From contig NW_003101674.1 in the NCBI RefSeq assembly GCF_000003855.2, positions 149,378 through 213,377 of the forward strand: a stretch of 64,000 bases of DNA, in the 5' to 3' direction. The position numbers and the translations under genes are program-made. Positions 22,499 through 35,869 of this stretch are shown one piece after another. The notes beneath the pieces were generated by a model. The model saw only the letters and a program-made list of their open reading frames with translations, was not told the DNA's origin and did not search any database. The first letter of the stretch is position 1. The number at the start of each line of letters is the position of its first letter. This stretch comes from Blastomyces gilchristii SLH14081 (taxonomy: Eukaryota > Ascomycota > Eurotiomycetes > Onygenales > Ajellomycetaceae).

Positions 22499-25400
22499 AT
22501 TCAAATCACTTAATTTAATTACAAGTTTGAATCAGTTGAGCTCTATTAACAGATTAATATAACCTCACACATCTGTACTAAGATTAATTTAATTCTATTC
22601 TCTGAAGAAAACTCTACATTATCTTCTAGAGTGTGTACATCTCTATTCTGACAGAAATCTGAGATTTCTGAACCTGCTGCATACTTTGACATGAGTTCTT
22701 CAATCACTCTGTCACTGTCATAATCTCTACACATCTATATCTATTATGAAGATAGAGAGATTAAAATCAGAGATTCTCTGAGATATAAGAGAAATATATT
22801 ATCTGAATTTCACAGCTTTATCTATACTTTTAAATGAAAATTTCATCTTAATCTGAGTTAGTATAATACTTATAAGATATGAGTAATATACACTGTCAAT
22901 ATTCTTAAAGATATCTCTGTGACTACTTGAGTTATTAAGAAGAGAGAGCTTGAGTATACTGATATTATAATAACTTAAGAAGAATTCAAGAACTTTCTAC
23001 TGAATCAAATTAAAGATCACTGTAATCACAGCTTCACAGCAGTATAGTGATTCAACTTATTATATTAATAAGATAATGAGAATTCTTCTGATTTCAATGT
23101 AAGATTTGAAGAATATTGAGAGAAATTAACTGATAATTTGAATCAATTAAAGATACAGCTTTATCTTATAAAGTTAACTTATAAGATGTAAATAATAATA
23201 TCATAGTATCAGAGTTTATTAATTAATTATACTAAGCTTATCAATCTGACTTCTCAGATCTATTTAAATAATTAATTCTCTGAGAAAAAGATTAATAAGA
23301 TCTCTTCTAAGTAATTAATAATAAGATTTAAACAGTGCTGTGATGACTTCAGTGTAGAGAAAGTAAAGAAGAATTTTAAGTATTCTGATTCTTCACTCAC
23401 TGTAAAGAAATATTAAAAAAGATTTGATAAAAATCTCTGTTTTAACTATGAAGCTGATAATTACTATACTAGTAATTGTAAGAAGCTGAAGAAGAGAACA
23501 AACTGAGAAGATATCTTCTTATAGTTAACTTCTCTTCTAATAAATGTATTCATAGAAGATAAAGAAGAGAAAGAAATAAAGAATTAATAATTCTCATATT
23601 TCTAAGTTTATATTATAATCACAATGTATACTCTTAATAAGAAGATATTAATAAAATATCTACTCAACTTTAAAGTAGATACTAACTTTATATTCTATTT
23701 CTTTTCTTTGATAAAGAGTTAAAAGAAGATAGACTTATCAGATTATATGAAATTTACTGATAAGATAAAGTATCATTATTTTAATATAACTCAGATAAAG
23801 TATGTGATTGCAGACTTAGAAAAAATCTTTAAGAAGAGCAGTCTGCTTCTTCATACTATTTAATATTATAAATAAGAATGTCATTCTAGATCTTCTGTAA
23901 TTAAGAAATAACAATTCTCTTATTAACTGAGTTACTCAGATATGACAGTACTGTCTTACTAATGAAGAGATAGTGATAGAGAAATCTGAAGAGTTTTATC
24001 AGAAGAATCTTAAGAAAAAGATAGAGTCAATATACTATATAGCAGATGACTGAGACTTGAGAATAGATGAAGAAGTTATCATTCTCACTATAAGATTAGC
24101 AGCAGTATTTATTATTGAAGATGAATATATATAATATCTCTTTACAGATTATAAGAATATCTTTTTAAAAAGAGAAGTAATGAAGTTTTCTAATATCAAG
24201 ATATAATATAAAATTCATCTTAAAGACAGTGTAACAGTGCTGTACAGACTTCTTTATAACTTATCTATAAAGAAATTGAATATTCTGTGTAAATATCTTG
24301 AGAAAGCACAATCAAAAAACTGAATACACTTATTAAAGAGTCTGACAGAGATATCTATACTCTTTATACTTAAGAAGAACAGTAGACTATATCTATGCAT
24401 AGACTACAGAGATCTTAATAAGATGATAATTAAGAATTACTATTCATTACTGTTAATTAATGAGATAATTGATTAATTACCTGAAGTAAAGATATTCTCA
24501 AAGATTAATATACAGAATATCTATCATAGAATCAGAGTTAATAAAGACAATATTTGAAAAACAGCTTTTCATATTAAGTACAGTAATTTTAAATATTTTG
24601 TTTTATCTTTTAATCTTTATAATGCTTCAGCCATCTTTCAGATCTATATAAATAAGACACTGCAGAGCCTTGTTAACATCTTCTATATAGTATACTTAGA
24701 CAACATTCTAATATTCTTGAAAATGAAGAAAGAACATAATACTTATGTTTGAGAAGTGTTAAGTTACTTAAGACAGTATTAACTCTATATAAACACTGAA
24801 AAATGCTTATTCTACATACAGAAGATTGATTTCTTAGATTATATTATTAAGATAAACAGTATTTCAATGAACAGAAGCCAGATCTTCATTATTAAGAACT
24901 GACTGATACTGTAGATATATCATAAGATACAGATATTTCTAGAATTTATAAACTTCTACAGATGATTCATCTATATATATTCATGAATTACTGTCTCTCT
25001 TACAGATCTGTTAAAGAGAAGTATGAAAGACAGAAAAATAAGATTATTTACTCTTATCTAAGACACTGTGCAGGCATTTGTAGAATTGAAACAAGCTTTT
25101 ACAGATGTTATAATACTGAATCACTTTAATCTTAACTTACTCAGTCAGTGTGAGACTGATATATCTGAGTATAAGATCTGTGAAATCTTTTCACAGTTAA
25201 TATCAGAGATCTTTCAATATTAAAAGAATTAGAGAATAATCATCTCTGAGAATATAGATAATGAAATATCTGTGAAAGAAGACTTTTTCACAGAGTCTAT
25301 AAGATACTGTGAATAAAGATCAGTGATCTTCTTCTTCAAGAAGTTATTACTCACACAGAGAAGATATAATACTTATGATTAAGAGATATTAGTAATTATT

Positions 25401-27053
25401 GAATTCTTTAAGATCTAGTAATATTATCTTCAGAGTAGTAAGTACTCAGTGCAAGTTCTCACTAATTATACAAATCTGCATTACTTCTTGATAATAAAGA
25501 GCTTGATAGAATATCAAGTCAGATGAGCAGAGCTGCTTTCAGAGTATAATTTCTATATTTAATACTATTCAGATCAGCTTAATCTCATCAATATATTATT
25601 TAAATAACTCAATTATAATATTATTAATATGAAGAAGAATTCTATAAAAGAATCTCTGTTATTACTGCAGAAGAAACTGACTGCAGAGAATTGAGATTCT
25701 CTGAAGCTCAGAAACAGTGCTGATAAGACAGCTGCATGACTCAGTATAGAAGATGAAAGAAAACTCAGATCTCTGTAGAGAACTGACACTGAAGATCATA
25801 AGCTTCTCATATTATATCTTACTATCATTGAATTAGTAAAGAATAAAACAGTCTACAATCTTTCAATTTAACTACTTTTAAAATTTATTAATAAGTTATA
25901 GAAGAGGAATATCTCTACTGCAGCTTGAATTCAGAAGTTGAAGAAGAAAGAATTCAGTTTAAACTTGAAAGAGACAGACTCTGAGCAGAGCAGTACTGCT
26001 AAGAAATCAAGTTACTGATAACTTGAAGAATATAAACTTCTACTGCTGAATGATTCAGTCTTTATCTCTCATAGCAGAGCAGTGTGTTAGAAGTTATTAA
26101 GAATTTATCATAATAATTCTCATATAAAGTACTTTGAATTAGAGAAGACTGAGAAGCTTCTAAAATGTAAATATGTTTAAGACAAGCTTTAGACAGATGT
26201 CAAAGAGTATATTGAGACTTATAATATCTGTTAAAGAATAAAGATTCTGCAGTATAAGTAATATAACAAGTTAATATCACTGTCTGTTTTAAAGAGCTTA
26301 TGATAAAATCTATCAATGAATTTCATAGTTGATCTGCTGAAGTCAACAAGAGTTAAAGAATATGACTTAATTTTAATTATTATTAACTGTTTCATGAAGA
26401 TGATAAAATATATCTTTATTTATAAAAAGATTAAAGCCTCTGAATTGACTGATCTGTTTTTAGATATTATTATTTATGATCACAGTGCTCTGAAATCATT
26501 GATAACAGATTGAGAATCTCTCTTTATTAGTAAATACTGATCAGCCTTTTACTATTATCTTATAATAAGATGTCTTCTCAGTACTGTATTTTATTCACAG
26601 ACAGATGATTAGACTGAATATCAGAATCAGACATTAGAACAGTATATTCAAGCATTCTATTTATATTATTAGAATAATTGACTCAAACATCTTCTAATCA
26701 CTGAATTTGTATATAACAATGTAAAGAATGTAATCTTAAAGATATCTTCTTTCTATATTTATTATAAATATAATTCTTCATTACTCAGTGATGTTATGAA
26801 TAATACTTCAAAGAGAGAAATAGACAGTCAGAATATTGAATAAGTACAGAGAATAGAGTATCTCTCAGTATCAGAAGTAAAAGTGAGATTGAAACTTTTG
26901 AATAAAATTTATAAGAAGACAGTGAAAAGTATTCACTATGCTTAGAAGTAATAGACAGAATACTATAATTAAAATCATCTTTCAATGAAGTTCTTGATAG
27001 AGAATCAAGTACTACTTTCAGTAAAGAATATCAAGATAATAAGACTGTGTAAG
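22499..27053 (+). pseudogene. F1 copy 3 gag-pol relic
   Basis: The Gag knuckle at 23,438-23,479 reads CFNYEADNYYTSNC, keeping the two Cys lost in copy 1 and losing the Cys and His kept there. RT runs about 24,330-24,750 with catalytic box YLDN. RNase H and integrase follow, with an open integrase core at 26,316-26,513 (NFIVDLLKSTR, ASELTDLFLDIII, SLITD). The integrase C-terminus reaches the SINE at 27,053. Confidence 0.88.
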
Positions 27054-27063
27054 AAGCTCAGTG

Positions 27064-27442
27064 CCCCCCGGTGCCCGAATGGTTAATGCGGCCACCCGGT
27101 AGCACCTTGGCGTGGGAAACCAAGGCGCGTGGGTTCGAAACCCGCAGGGGATACATTAAATCCGGAACTCAAGCACCTCAGGTTCCTAATAAATACAGAG
27201 GTGTACAAATAATATTTTTTATTAATAGCTCTATGTTCCTGGGCTGGGAAGTTATTATCGCATGTATCTAATTGTCACTTCTTTGTATTTTCCTATGTTC
27301 TTGTTATCTTGGCGTGGTCTCAACACCTGTATTTCCTTCTGTATAACCAACACTTGACCTGTATTTAACATCACGCAAGGACTCATCATAAGCTCCGCTT
27401 GCATATGAGTATAATGGAAGAATAATAATAATAATAATAATA
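27064..27442 (+). mobile_element. tRNA-derived SINE, well preserved copy
   Basis: A 379-bp insertion in F1 copy 3 with a 10-bp TSD AAGCTCAGTG (27,054-27,063 and 27,443-27,452); the same site is uninterrupted in copy 1 at 11,031. The head resembles a tRNA: A-box-like GAATGGTTAATGCGG, a CCTTGG/CCAAGG stem, and a B box GGGTTCGAAACCC at 27,131-27,143. An unrelated body and a (TAA/AAT)n tail follow. The head is GC-rich and almost unmutated, unlike its surroundings. It does not fold as a standard tRNA. Confidence 0.85.
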
Positions 27443-27452
27443 AAGCTCAGTG

Positions 27453-27800
27453 AGTAGTGACTAGAATCTTTTCTAATAATAAGAGTAATAAGTAAGCAGA
27501 TATACAAGTTGAAATTACTCTCAGAATTGAAATCAATTCATTCTGTTTTTCACATTTTCTATTTGAAGCTCTATAAATAATATCTCAGAGTGAAGCTGTC
27601 TTAGCTGAATAATATCAAGATTGAGAGTGATACTGAATATCTTATGAAGAAAATATTGAATAAATAAACATATTACAGTAAGCTTCAATATCTTATTAAA
27701 TGAGAAGATTATTCATTATCAGAGAATTTATAAGAATCACTTGAGCATTTGAAAAATGCTGAGAAAGAGATTGTAAGCTATAAGACAGCTAGTAGAGATT
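27453..27800 (+). pseudogene. F1 copy 3 chromodomain relic
   Basis: Continues the copy 3 reading after the SINE: SIHSVFHIFYLKLYK, ESDTEYLMKKILNK, LQYLIKWEDYSLSENL, then a helix ending EHLKNAEKEI. Equivalent to 11,072-11,390 in copy 1. Confidence 0.8.
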
Positions 27801-29630
27801 ACTCTGTTACACATCAGAGACATTGAGTAAGAAATATTACTTAAGATTTCTCATTTTTCTCAAAGAGTTTTTTAGAAATAATCTCATAGTAATAAGCTGA
27901 TGTCTTATGAACTCTGTAGCACTCTTCTTCTATTTTCTCTCAAAGAGTTTTTAGAAGTTTAATGAGACTATATAAGTGTAAAAATTCCTGAAGCAGTTAG
28001 AGAAAAGAGATATTTGAAATTAATAAAAAGATTGATATTATCAATTCATAGACTGCTGCTATTCTAATGAGACTGCAGCTCACTGAAAAAGTAAACAGAG
28101 AGAATCTCAGAGTCTACTTATTAATAATTATATTCTCATTAAACTTATTCTTCACTGTTAAAGTCTTCAGTATCAGTATCTCTGTCTACTGAGAAGTTAG
28201 TACTGCAGTACTGCAGAGAAGCATGCTGTAGAAGAGTATAAGAGATGCTGAAAGTATTAACTTATTAATTTATAAAACATCTCAGTTATCTGCTTTAATT
28301 AAAGTGAGATTCTCTTCAATCAGTGATTAATCTCTGTGACACTTTCAACAGCAGCATTGACTGATCTCTTCTTAGAGTCAGTTATTCTGAGATGTTTTTT
28401 CATCTTGAAGATTCATGCTTTCATCTTCTTTTATAGATAAGCAAGAAAGATCTTCTCAGTCTTGATAAAATCTGTTAACACTTGAAGCTCTGAGATTCTC
28501 ACTCTGTAATACTTAAGCATCTGAGCTTCTTATCAAAGTCAACATAACATCTTTCTGTGAGATAATACTTATAGAGAGACAGAAGTTATTGTTACAGATA
28601 CAACAGAAACAATAAAAGTAAGAGAAGAGATAGATATATAAAATTCTCTCTTTCTTCAGCTGCTTAACACAGCATAGATAAGTGATGATATCAGTCAGAG
28701 ACTGCATCAGAGCCTCTTCACAGAGAGAAGATAAAGAAACTATGAGATTTTGCAGACTCAACTCAGCAGTATTCTGAGCAGAGCTTGAGTGTATCATGAG
28801 AGAGAAACTACAGATTGAGTCTCTCAGAGTCACTATCTCTGAAATCAAGCTCTCTCTGAGATTCTCTCTAAATGATCACACAGAGTCATACATCACTGTG
28901 TTAACTGAGAGAGAGAGTGATGTTGTAACAGTGATAAGAGAGACAGAAAAAGAATCAGATACAGATAAACTGACTGATAGAAGAAATGACATCTCACTGT
29001 AAGACATAGTAACTATCACTGCAGCTGTAATAGAAGCAGAAGAAGAAGAAGAAGATGTGATAATGAGAGCAGTACTTCTGCAGCTTATTGACATTACTGT
29101 CTTCATCTTCAATCTGACTTTCTTAACAGTCACAGAGACTGCAGCTGCATCACAAAGATGTTTATTACTTACTAGAAAATATCAGAATAAGTCTCTTATT
29201 ATCTCTCAAGAATAATGTTCTCATGCACTCACTGTTACAGATGAGAGAGAGAGAAGAAAAATGTTTCACAGAGAAGAAGAATCTTTTCAAAAAATCCTAT
29301 TACTACTATTAGCTTTGTCTCTAAAATACATCACTTTTGCATGGAATTTTATATATAGAGTGAAAAATGATGAGAGATCTGCAAGTTACTTATTAACTAC
29401 ATTTTTCATATTTCAAATCAATATATAAGAAACTCACTTATCACATATTTAATTTAAACAAAGATGAGAAAAGAAAGATCTATACAGTCAGCAGAAAAAC
29501 TCATCTATTTCTTTATATCATACACAGTACATGCACTATTAAATCAGTTGATAATTATTACTATATAATAAAGATAATTTTTAATTTAGTAATCTTAAGA
29601 GTATCAGAACTATACTTTTAAAGAAAAGAG

Positions 29631-30180
29631 TATTATCATACTCTGAGCTGTGTCAAGACTATACTGCAGTTTCACACAGTTTATTACTTTCATATAGATG
29701 ATTTCATTCATTCTGCAGACTGTTTGAACTGATTTTCAATCACTCTATAACATTATTTGAATATATCATAGAAAGATTCAATTAATGAATATAAGAACCT
29801 CACTTCTATACAAGATCAGCAGATTACTCTTTCTTGACAATGAGATGCTGCTGAGGTATCACTTCAGCTATTCTCACTCATGAAATAAGAGAAGAGTATC
29901 TGCTCATTGTCTATATAGAATAGCTAGATACTGGCTTCTTATCAAAGAAGTTAGCAATTTGTTTTTTTTCTACTACTGAAATATATACAAGAGTTACTGC
30001 ATTTCTCATACAATCTTCTTAGTATACTAAGTATCATATCTGTGATATTCTCACAATAACTCTGTAGCTCACGAGCTCACTATTCAAGTAAGATAGTCAA
30101 GCTTACTTATACAGCTTCTCAAACAACTACTTCTACATGATGCTGTTAACTAGTTATCACTTCAGCTCCGCCACGTTACA
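29631..30180 (+). repeat. F1 copy 3, 3' LTR
   Basis: Starts TATTATCATACTCTGAGC and ends TCCGCCACGTTACA. Aligns with 21,950-22,498. Next to it, 30,181 returns to the copy 2 leader. Confidence 0.9.
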
Positions 30181-30376
30181 TCATGTCAAAATGTGTAGTG
30201 AGTTCAGAAATCTCAGATTTATGTCAGAGTAGAGATATACATACTCTAGAAAATGATGTGAAATTTCCCTTAGTGAGTGAGATTGAGTCAGTCTCAGTAT
30301 AAGTGTGTAAGGTCATATCAGTCTGTTAATAGAGCTTGACTGATTCAAACTTATAATCAGATTAAGCAATTTGAAT

Positions 30377-31423
30377 TATAATATGATAAAACTGAAGTGA
30401 TGACTAGTCAGTGATATTATATAGAGATAGTTGTTTAAGAAGCTGTATAAGTGAGCTTGACTATCTTGCTTGAATAGCATGCTCATGAGCTACAGAGTTA
30501 TTATGAGAATATCACAGGTATGATACTTAGTATACTAAGAAGATTGTATGAAAAATGCAGTAACTCTTGTATATCTTTCAGTAGAAGAAAAACAAATTAC
30601 TGACTTCTTTGATAAGAAGTCAGTATCTAGCTATTCTATATAGATAATGAGTGAATACTCTTCTCTCATTTCATGAGTGAGAATAGCTGAAGTGATATCT
30701 CAGTGATATCTCACTATTAAGAAAGAGTAATCTACTTAGACTGACTATGTAACCATGTCTGAGACCAGGACCAGATTTTTTAATAGTCTCATTACCAATT
30801 TGACTGATTCTATTACATGGTTTTAACATTAAATAGTAGTTTCATACTGTCTCAGTGAGACTTACTGTCTACTCTTATCACATTTTTCAAATGAGACCAT
30901 GATTTTCACTTCTCAATTTAAATTATTTTTATTGCTTTAAATGACTTTAAATCTCATTTAAGCATTACCAAAAAGTGTTACTTTTTAAAAAATTAAAAAT
31001 AGTCTAAAAAAAACCTTAAAATGTCTAAAAATAGGAACTTTATGCTAAGAATGAGACTAAATGAGATCAAATGAAATCACTTTCTCATTTTTTTCAAGTC
31101 ATGATTTCATTTTAAGATCTGATATATAGTCACTTTACATGTTTTTTTGATAGCTAGTCTCAGCGGGATTCACGCCAAGAAATGTATGAGATCAGATTAA
31201 ATGAGATCAAACATGAAATTCATGATTTCAGCGGCCAGTCTAAATCTGCTGACCTTGTATAGAAGTGAGATTCTTATATTTATCAATCAGATCTTTCTAT
31301 AATATATCTGAATGATATTATAGAGTAATTGAAAACCGGTTTGAATAAGATGAAATCATTCTCATAAAAGTGATAGGCCGTGTGAAACCGCAACAGAGCC
31401 TTGACGCGGCCGGGAGTATGACA
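30377..31423 (-). repeat. F1 copy 2, 5' LTR (reverse orientation), interrupted by a MITE
   Basis: LTR sequence runs 30,377-30,736, is interrupted by a MITE at 30,737-31,242, and resumes to 31,423, where it ends GCGGCCGGGAGTATGACA followed by the TTTAA TSD. Confidence 0.9.
30737..31242 (+). mobile_element. hAT-like MITE, copy 2
   Basis: 506 bp starting TAGACTGACTATG and ending GCGGCCAGTCTA. TSD AATCTACT (30,729-30,736) versus AATCTGCT (31,243-31,250), one G/A difference. It lies in the F1 copy 2 LTR. Confidence 0.9.
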
Positions 31424-31715
31424 TTTAATATGTTTATTTTTAAAACTGTGTTCTTTTTTCTTTTATCATATTATTTTCTAAATAATTTCAAAAGTATCAG
31501 AAGATGTTAAAAATACTGTAATTTATAAAAGATTTTTATATTCTGAGCTGAAATTTTCTGATTTTATATATCTGAAATTGATAAATGTATAATAATTAAC
31601 TTTATAAATACTAGAAAAACTCTGAAAATTAAAATTTTTCAGATAAATATTATAATCTCTGACTATATATATTTATAATAAAAGAATAATAATAATAATA
31701 AAAAAAATAATATAT
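31424..31715 (+). mobile_element. LINE copy a, 3' end
   Basis: Aligns with the 3' untranslated region of the other LINE copies (GATTTCAAAGTAT-like text, TCTGAAATTGATAAATGTAT, then GAATAATAATAATAATAA). The part to its left is displaced beyond F1 copy 2; only about 28 matching bases before 15,320 were recognised. Confidence 0.65.
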
Positions 31716-32209
31716 AATATCAAGATTACTATGTGAAAAATCAAATATATAAAATATGAGAAAATAAATGAAAGTATAATAAAAATATAAAATATTATAT
31801 AAAAAACAGTGAATATCACAGAGTTATAGTATATATACAGTAAGAATAATAATATGAAAAAATTATTCACTTATTAAAAAATTGTTTCTTTTTCATAATT
31901 ACAGACTATTAGAATAATATAAGAATCTAATATTATAATCTCTACATAACTTTGAAAAATAAAAGTATAAAGAAGTGATTAAATGACTGATCTTTTATTA
32001 AAAATAATATTAAAAAATAAATATAATTAAACAGTTTAACTTGAAAAAAGACTTTTTAAATGTCAATTTAACTATTAATATAGATTATATACAAGTTTGA
32101 ATTAAAAATATCTAATGTAATAAAGATGTCATATTTTTACTAAAATTAATTAAAAACTTTAAGAAATAATATAAAGAAATAAGTATTTTTAAAAAAGATA
32201 AATTTATAA
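31716..32209. other. AT-rich stretch, nothing recognised
   Basis: Very A/T-rich with few C or G. The open frame at 31,673-31,870 is a low-complexity Ile/Phe/Tyr artefact. It may be further 3' sequence of the minus-strand gypsy relic to its right. Confidence 0.5.
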
Positions 32210-33480
32210 AAGTTCTCTTCTGAGAATTTCTTATGTTTATAAAATAAAGAGATATAAAAAACATTGTACATCTACAACTTAAATAACAGTTTCAATTTGT
32301 AGAACTCTAAGTTAACTTTTTTCATAATTTTATAAGACTTCATTTATAAGAAATTCAGCTTCTTACTAAGTTTTCATATAGTAATATTGTTTAAACTTAG
32401 TCAGACTTTATTATCTTAAAACTTTTTATAGTATGTTTAAAATTATAATATTTCTTTTAATACTTCTGAATCTTTTTTAAAAATTTTACAGACTTTTTTT
32501 TAAATATTCCGAATTCTCTCAGTCTATTCACAGATATTATCACACTTTATAATATACTTTTATAAGTCTATTAAAATCATTTATAAATGAGTCTCAGTAA
32601 GTATTTCAAAGAGAGTTTTATTTATACTGATATGTTTTAAATTGTTATATATAAACTCTGTAAGTAATAATCAATATATTCAGTTATTCTGATTGTAATT
32701 AATAAAGTATTACAGATACTGTTTTAATATATTCATTAAATATTCTATTTAATCATTGTCAGATTATCTCTCTACGGACTGACTACTTCTATCTAGACTG
32801 ACCGTGTGACCGTGTCTGAGACCAGAATCAGATTTTTTGATAGTCTCATTATCAATTCGACTGATCTCATTACACGGTTTTAACATTAGATAGTAGTTTC
32901 ATACTGTCTCAGTGAGACTTACTGTCTACTCTTATCACATTTTTCAAATGAAATCATGATTTTCACTTCTCAATTTAAATTATTTTTATTGCTTTAAATG
33001 ACTTTAAATCTCATTTAAGTGTTATCAAAAAGTGTTACTTTTTAAAAAATTAAAAATAGTCTAAAAAAAACCTTAAAATGTCTAAAAATAAGAACTTTAT
33101 GTCAAGAATGGGACTAAATGAGACCAAATGAGACCACTTTCTCATTTTTTTCAAGTCATGGTTCCATTTTAAGATCTGATATATAGTCACTTTACATGTT
33201 TTTTTGATAGTCAGTCTCAGCGGGATTCACGCCAAGAAATGTATGAGACCAGATCAAATGAGATCAAATGTGAAATTCATGGTTCTGGCGGCCAGTCTAC
33301 TTCTATCTAAGTGAGATATTCACTGATTACTTAATGAACATCTATCATATAAAAAGTTATATAATAGATAGATCTTAATAATATAATTAACTACTCTAAT
33401 ATATTATCTTCATCAGATTATGTTTCTTCTTATATATAAGAATCTGCTAATTCTATTGTAAGAATAAGTGCTCGCAGGCG
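32210..33480 (-). pseudogene. Gypsy integrase relic (family F3), with MITE inside
   Basis: Read right to left, text like an integrase core end appears at 33,370-33,300 (IK.SVNISL) and continues past the MITE with QSVERDN. Then come YFINYNQNN and TEFIYN and the C-terminal part down to 32,210, parallel to the better readable copy at 35,870-36,898. Many stops and small indels. Confidence 0.6.
32794..33299 (+). mobile_element. hAT-like MITE, copy 3
   Basis: 506 bp with intact ends TAGACTGACCGTGTGACC and GGCGGCCAGTCTA. Perfect 8-bp TSD CTTCTATC at 32,786-32,793 and 33,300-33,307. Confidence 0.95.
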
Positions 33481-35869
33481 ATTATTCAGATATTTGCAGC
33501 TTGACATAATATATACTGTTAACTACTAGAAGTATTCATGATAGAAAGATAAAATATAGAAGTTAAATGTATAATAGCATTCAAGCTGAGTTATAAATAG
33601 TAGTTATGAACTTCAGTCTATATAGTTATATATAGTCAAGAGCTACTAACTCTATTAATTATATAAGAGATAGAAATAGAGATAAAGAATCTGTAAGAAA
33701 GTGAGATTTCTTACATACTTCTCTCTCTCTAAGACTTTATCTGTAAAGTCTTTCACTGAGTGATTTCATAGAATCAGACTCAGCACTGTAGTAATACTCA
33801 CTAAAAACTCTTTATATCTATAAAAAATCTCAGTGAGGAAAAATCTCTTATTATTATAAAGAATAAAGAGTCTGTTACTCAGTTTCTTATTTTATAAAAT
33901 TCTTTATAATCTGCAGATCTTTCTCTGACTATTATACAGATTCATCTTATATCTTTTATACAGAAGAGGTTTAGTTAACTCTCAATTATTTCTATGAGAT
34001 TCTTATATAATTATTACATAAATTTATTCTATATCTTTCAATCTGAAGAGTTATAGTTAATCTTTAATCATTTTTCTATGAGATTTTTATATAACTATTA
34101 TATAAATTTATTCTGCAGATGAATCACTTTCTATGAGATTACTTTTATTAAAGAGAAGTATTTATAAGTTAATCTTTCATTTATTCTTGTAAATCATCAT
34201 TCTTTAACACTGTAGAGTTATAAGAAATTTTTCATTCTTTTACTAACTCTATAGAATTGTAGAATCAAGATGTCTATAATCTGCAATCACTCTTTATAGT
34301 TATATAAAAAGATTCAGATCTATAATCTATAATTATTCTTTGTTCACTAGAGTGATCTGACTGTTTTATAAAATTACTTATAGTATAAATAAATCTCTTT
34401 AGAGTAGTATAAATATCTCAAATCTGTCTGTGAAATTTTATCTTCTTTTCTCTTTTTCTATAACAGCTCTTATTCTTATAAACTATGAGTATTCTTATTC
34501 ATCTGGGAAGTATTTTTATTCAGATAATAGAGAGAGAGTATTTCTGAAAATATCTATATATTAATTCAAGAACTTCTCAAGAATAAAAATTTTTTAATTT
34601 TAATATTTTTATAAATAATGTTTAACTGCTACTAAGCTTCTTATAAGTATCTCTATAATATCTCTGATTGCTTTCTACTGACTGATAGTGTAGAAGTGCT
34701 GTTACTTATAATAGTATTTTTATTTCTCTCAGCTCTGTCACTGTATCTAATCTTCAGATCAGTAGCTAACTCTGTATCTTTCTCAGATCAGTTTCTGACT
34801 CTCAGTAGTGAAGTTCTGCTTTTTATTATAAGTCTCTCTGTAAGTAATTTCTTACAGACTATAGCTGATAGTTTCTGTAAAGCTCTCAGTGCTGTCAGTG
34901 CTCTCTGTAATTCTACAGATCTATAATTACTTCTTCTCTACTTATATAATCTTCAATCAGATATATATAAGTATGTCTAGATTTTCTATTAACAGTTCTT
35001 ATACTACAGTATATTTCTGCAATCTCATTATTAATAAGAGATGAGTTCTTAGATATCTGTAAAATCTAAGTAATTAAGATAATATAAATATTATACATTT
35101 ATAATGAGAGTTAATTTAAGTAGATAAGCTCTCTCTCTGTATTTCAATTATTTTCAGACTGAATACTTCAGTATAACTGAGAAAGCAGATATAGCTTTAT
35201 AAGAAATATCTGATTACATATACAGATAATTAGTTCTCAAGATTCTGCTACAACTGTGTATACTCTGATATTCAGCTCTCTTGAAGTCTGTACATTTCTA
35301 ACAGTCTTTATACTAAATATAATAATTGTCTGTATCACAGATATAATACTCTCTACTTCTTTAAAGAGAAGAATTAATAGTTATAAGAAGATTAAGTATC
35401 ACAGATGAAGAATATAAATATAAGTTTTCTTTATTTTTTCTTTATTAATCTCTAAATTATGTTCACAGCTCTGTTTTTATTTTTCTTTATTTTTAGCTTT
35501 AATAATAATATGATTTCTTCTTCTCTTTATATATACTGTGAACTGTTCATCTCAGTAGAAACTCATTATCTTTATAGATTAGAATTTATAAATAATAGTA
35601 TTAATATCTTTATTATAATCAGATTCTTAGTGAAGACTGTATTATTCTGACTTATTAGAATTCACAGTATAAAAAGTTATATCTCAGCTTCTACAGATGT
35701 CTTATCTATCTGAATAATTCTTAAGTGAACTTATTTATCTTATCAGAATACTCTTATCACTGAATCTTGAATCAGAGCTTGTAATCTGACTTCTCTAAGT
35801 TAATAATTTCTTTACTCTAATATTCTCTTTCACTCTCTAATACTTTATAAATAGAGTGATGAGTTACAG
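33481..35869. other. AT-rich region, probably remnants of minus-strand retroelements
   Basis: No confident gene. Between about 34,930 and 34,660 the minus strand reads ELQRALTALRALQKLSAIV, Gag- or coiled-coil-like, opposite the Ser/Leu-rich plus-strand frame at 34,696-34,926. A short less-mutated patch (GTGCTCGCAGGCGATT) lies at about 33,470. The C-terminus and 3' end of the next integrase relic would fall at the right edge. Confidence 0.35.

Larger units (their letters stand above)
21950..30180 (+). mobile_element. F1 copy 3, forward, inserted in the leader of copy 2
   Basis: Direct LTRs at 21,950-22,498 and 29,631-30,180 bound a complete but degenerate chromovirus. Flanks are the two halves of the copy 2 leader with a short overlap (TTATG/TCATG), consistent with a 4-5-bp duplication altered by mutation. 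It carries a SINE at 27,064-27,442. Confidence 0.9.
15320..31423 (-). mobile_element. F1 copy 2, reverse orientation, split by F1 copy 3 and a MITE
   Basis: The two inverted-orientation LTRs at 15,320-15,855 and 30,377-31,423 belong to one element. The 5-bp TSD TTTAA is exact at 15,315-15,319 and 31,424-31,428. The element's own sequence is 15,320-21,949 plus 30,181-31,423. The leader stops at 21,949 in GAGTGATTAAAGAGCTTA and resumes at 30,181 in TCATGTCAAAATGTG, which are adjacent in the other copies. Coding runs right to left. Confidence 0.9.

Noticed and set aside
27064..27152. A working tRNA gene at the SINE head
   Set aside because: The A and B boxes are good but the sequence does not give a standard acceptor stem and anticodon loop, and it is part of an insertion with target duplications.
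31673..31870. 65-codon minus-strand frame
   Set aside because: Low-complexity Ile/Phe/Tyr text from extreme AT content.
34696..34926. Ser/Leu-rich plus-strand frame resembling a membrane protein
   Set aside because: The opposite strand reads as a charged helical retroelement-like protein, and the surroundings are mutated retroelements.
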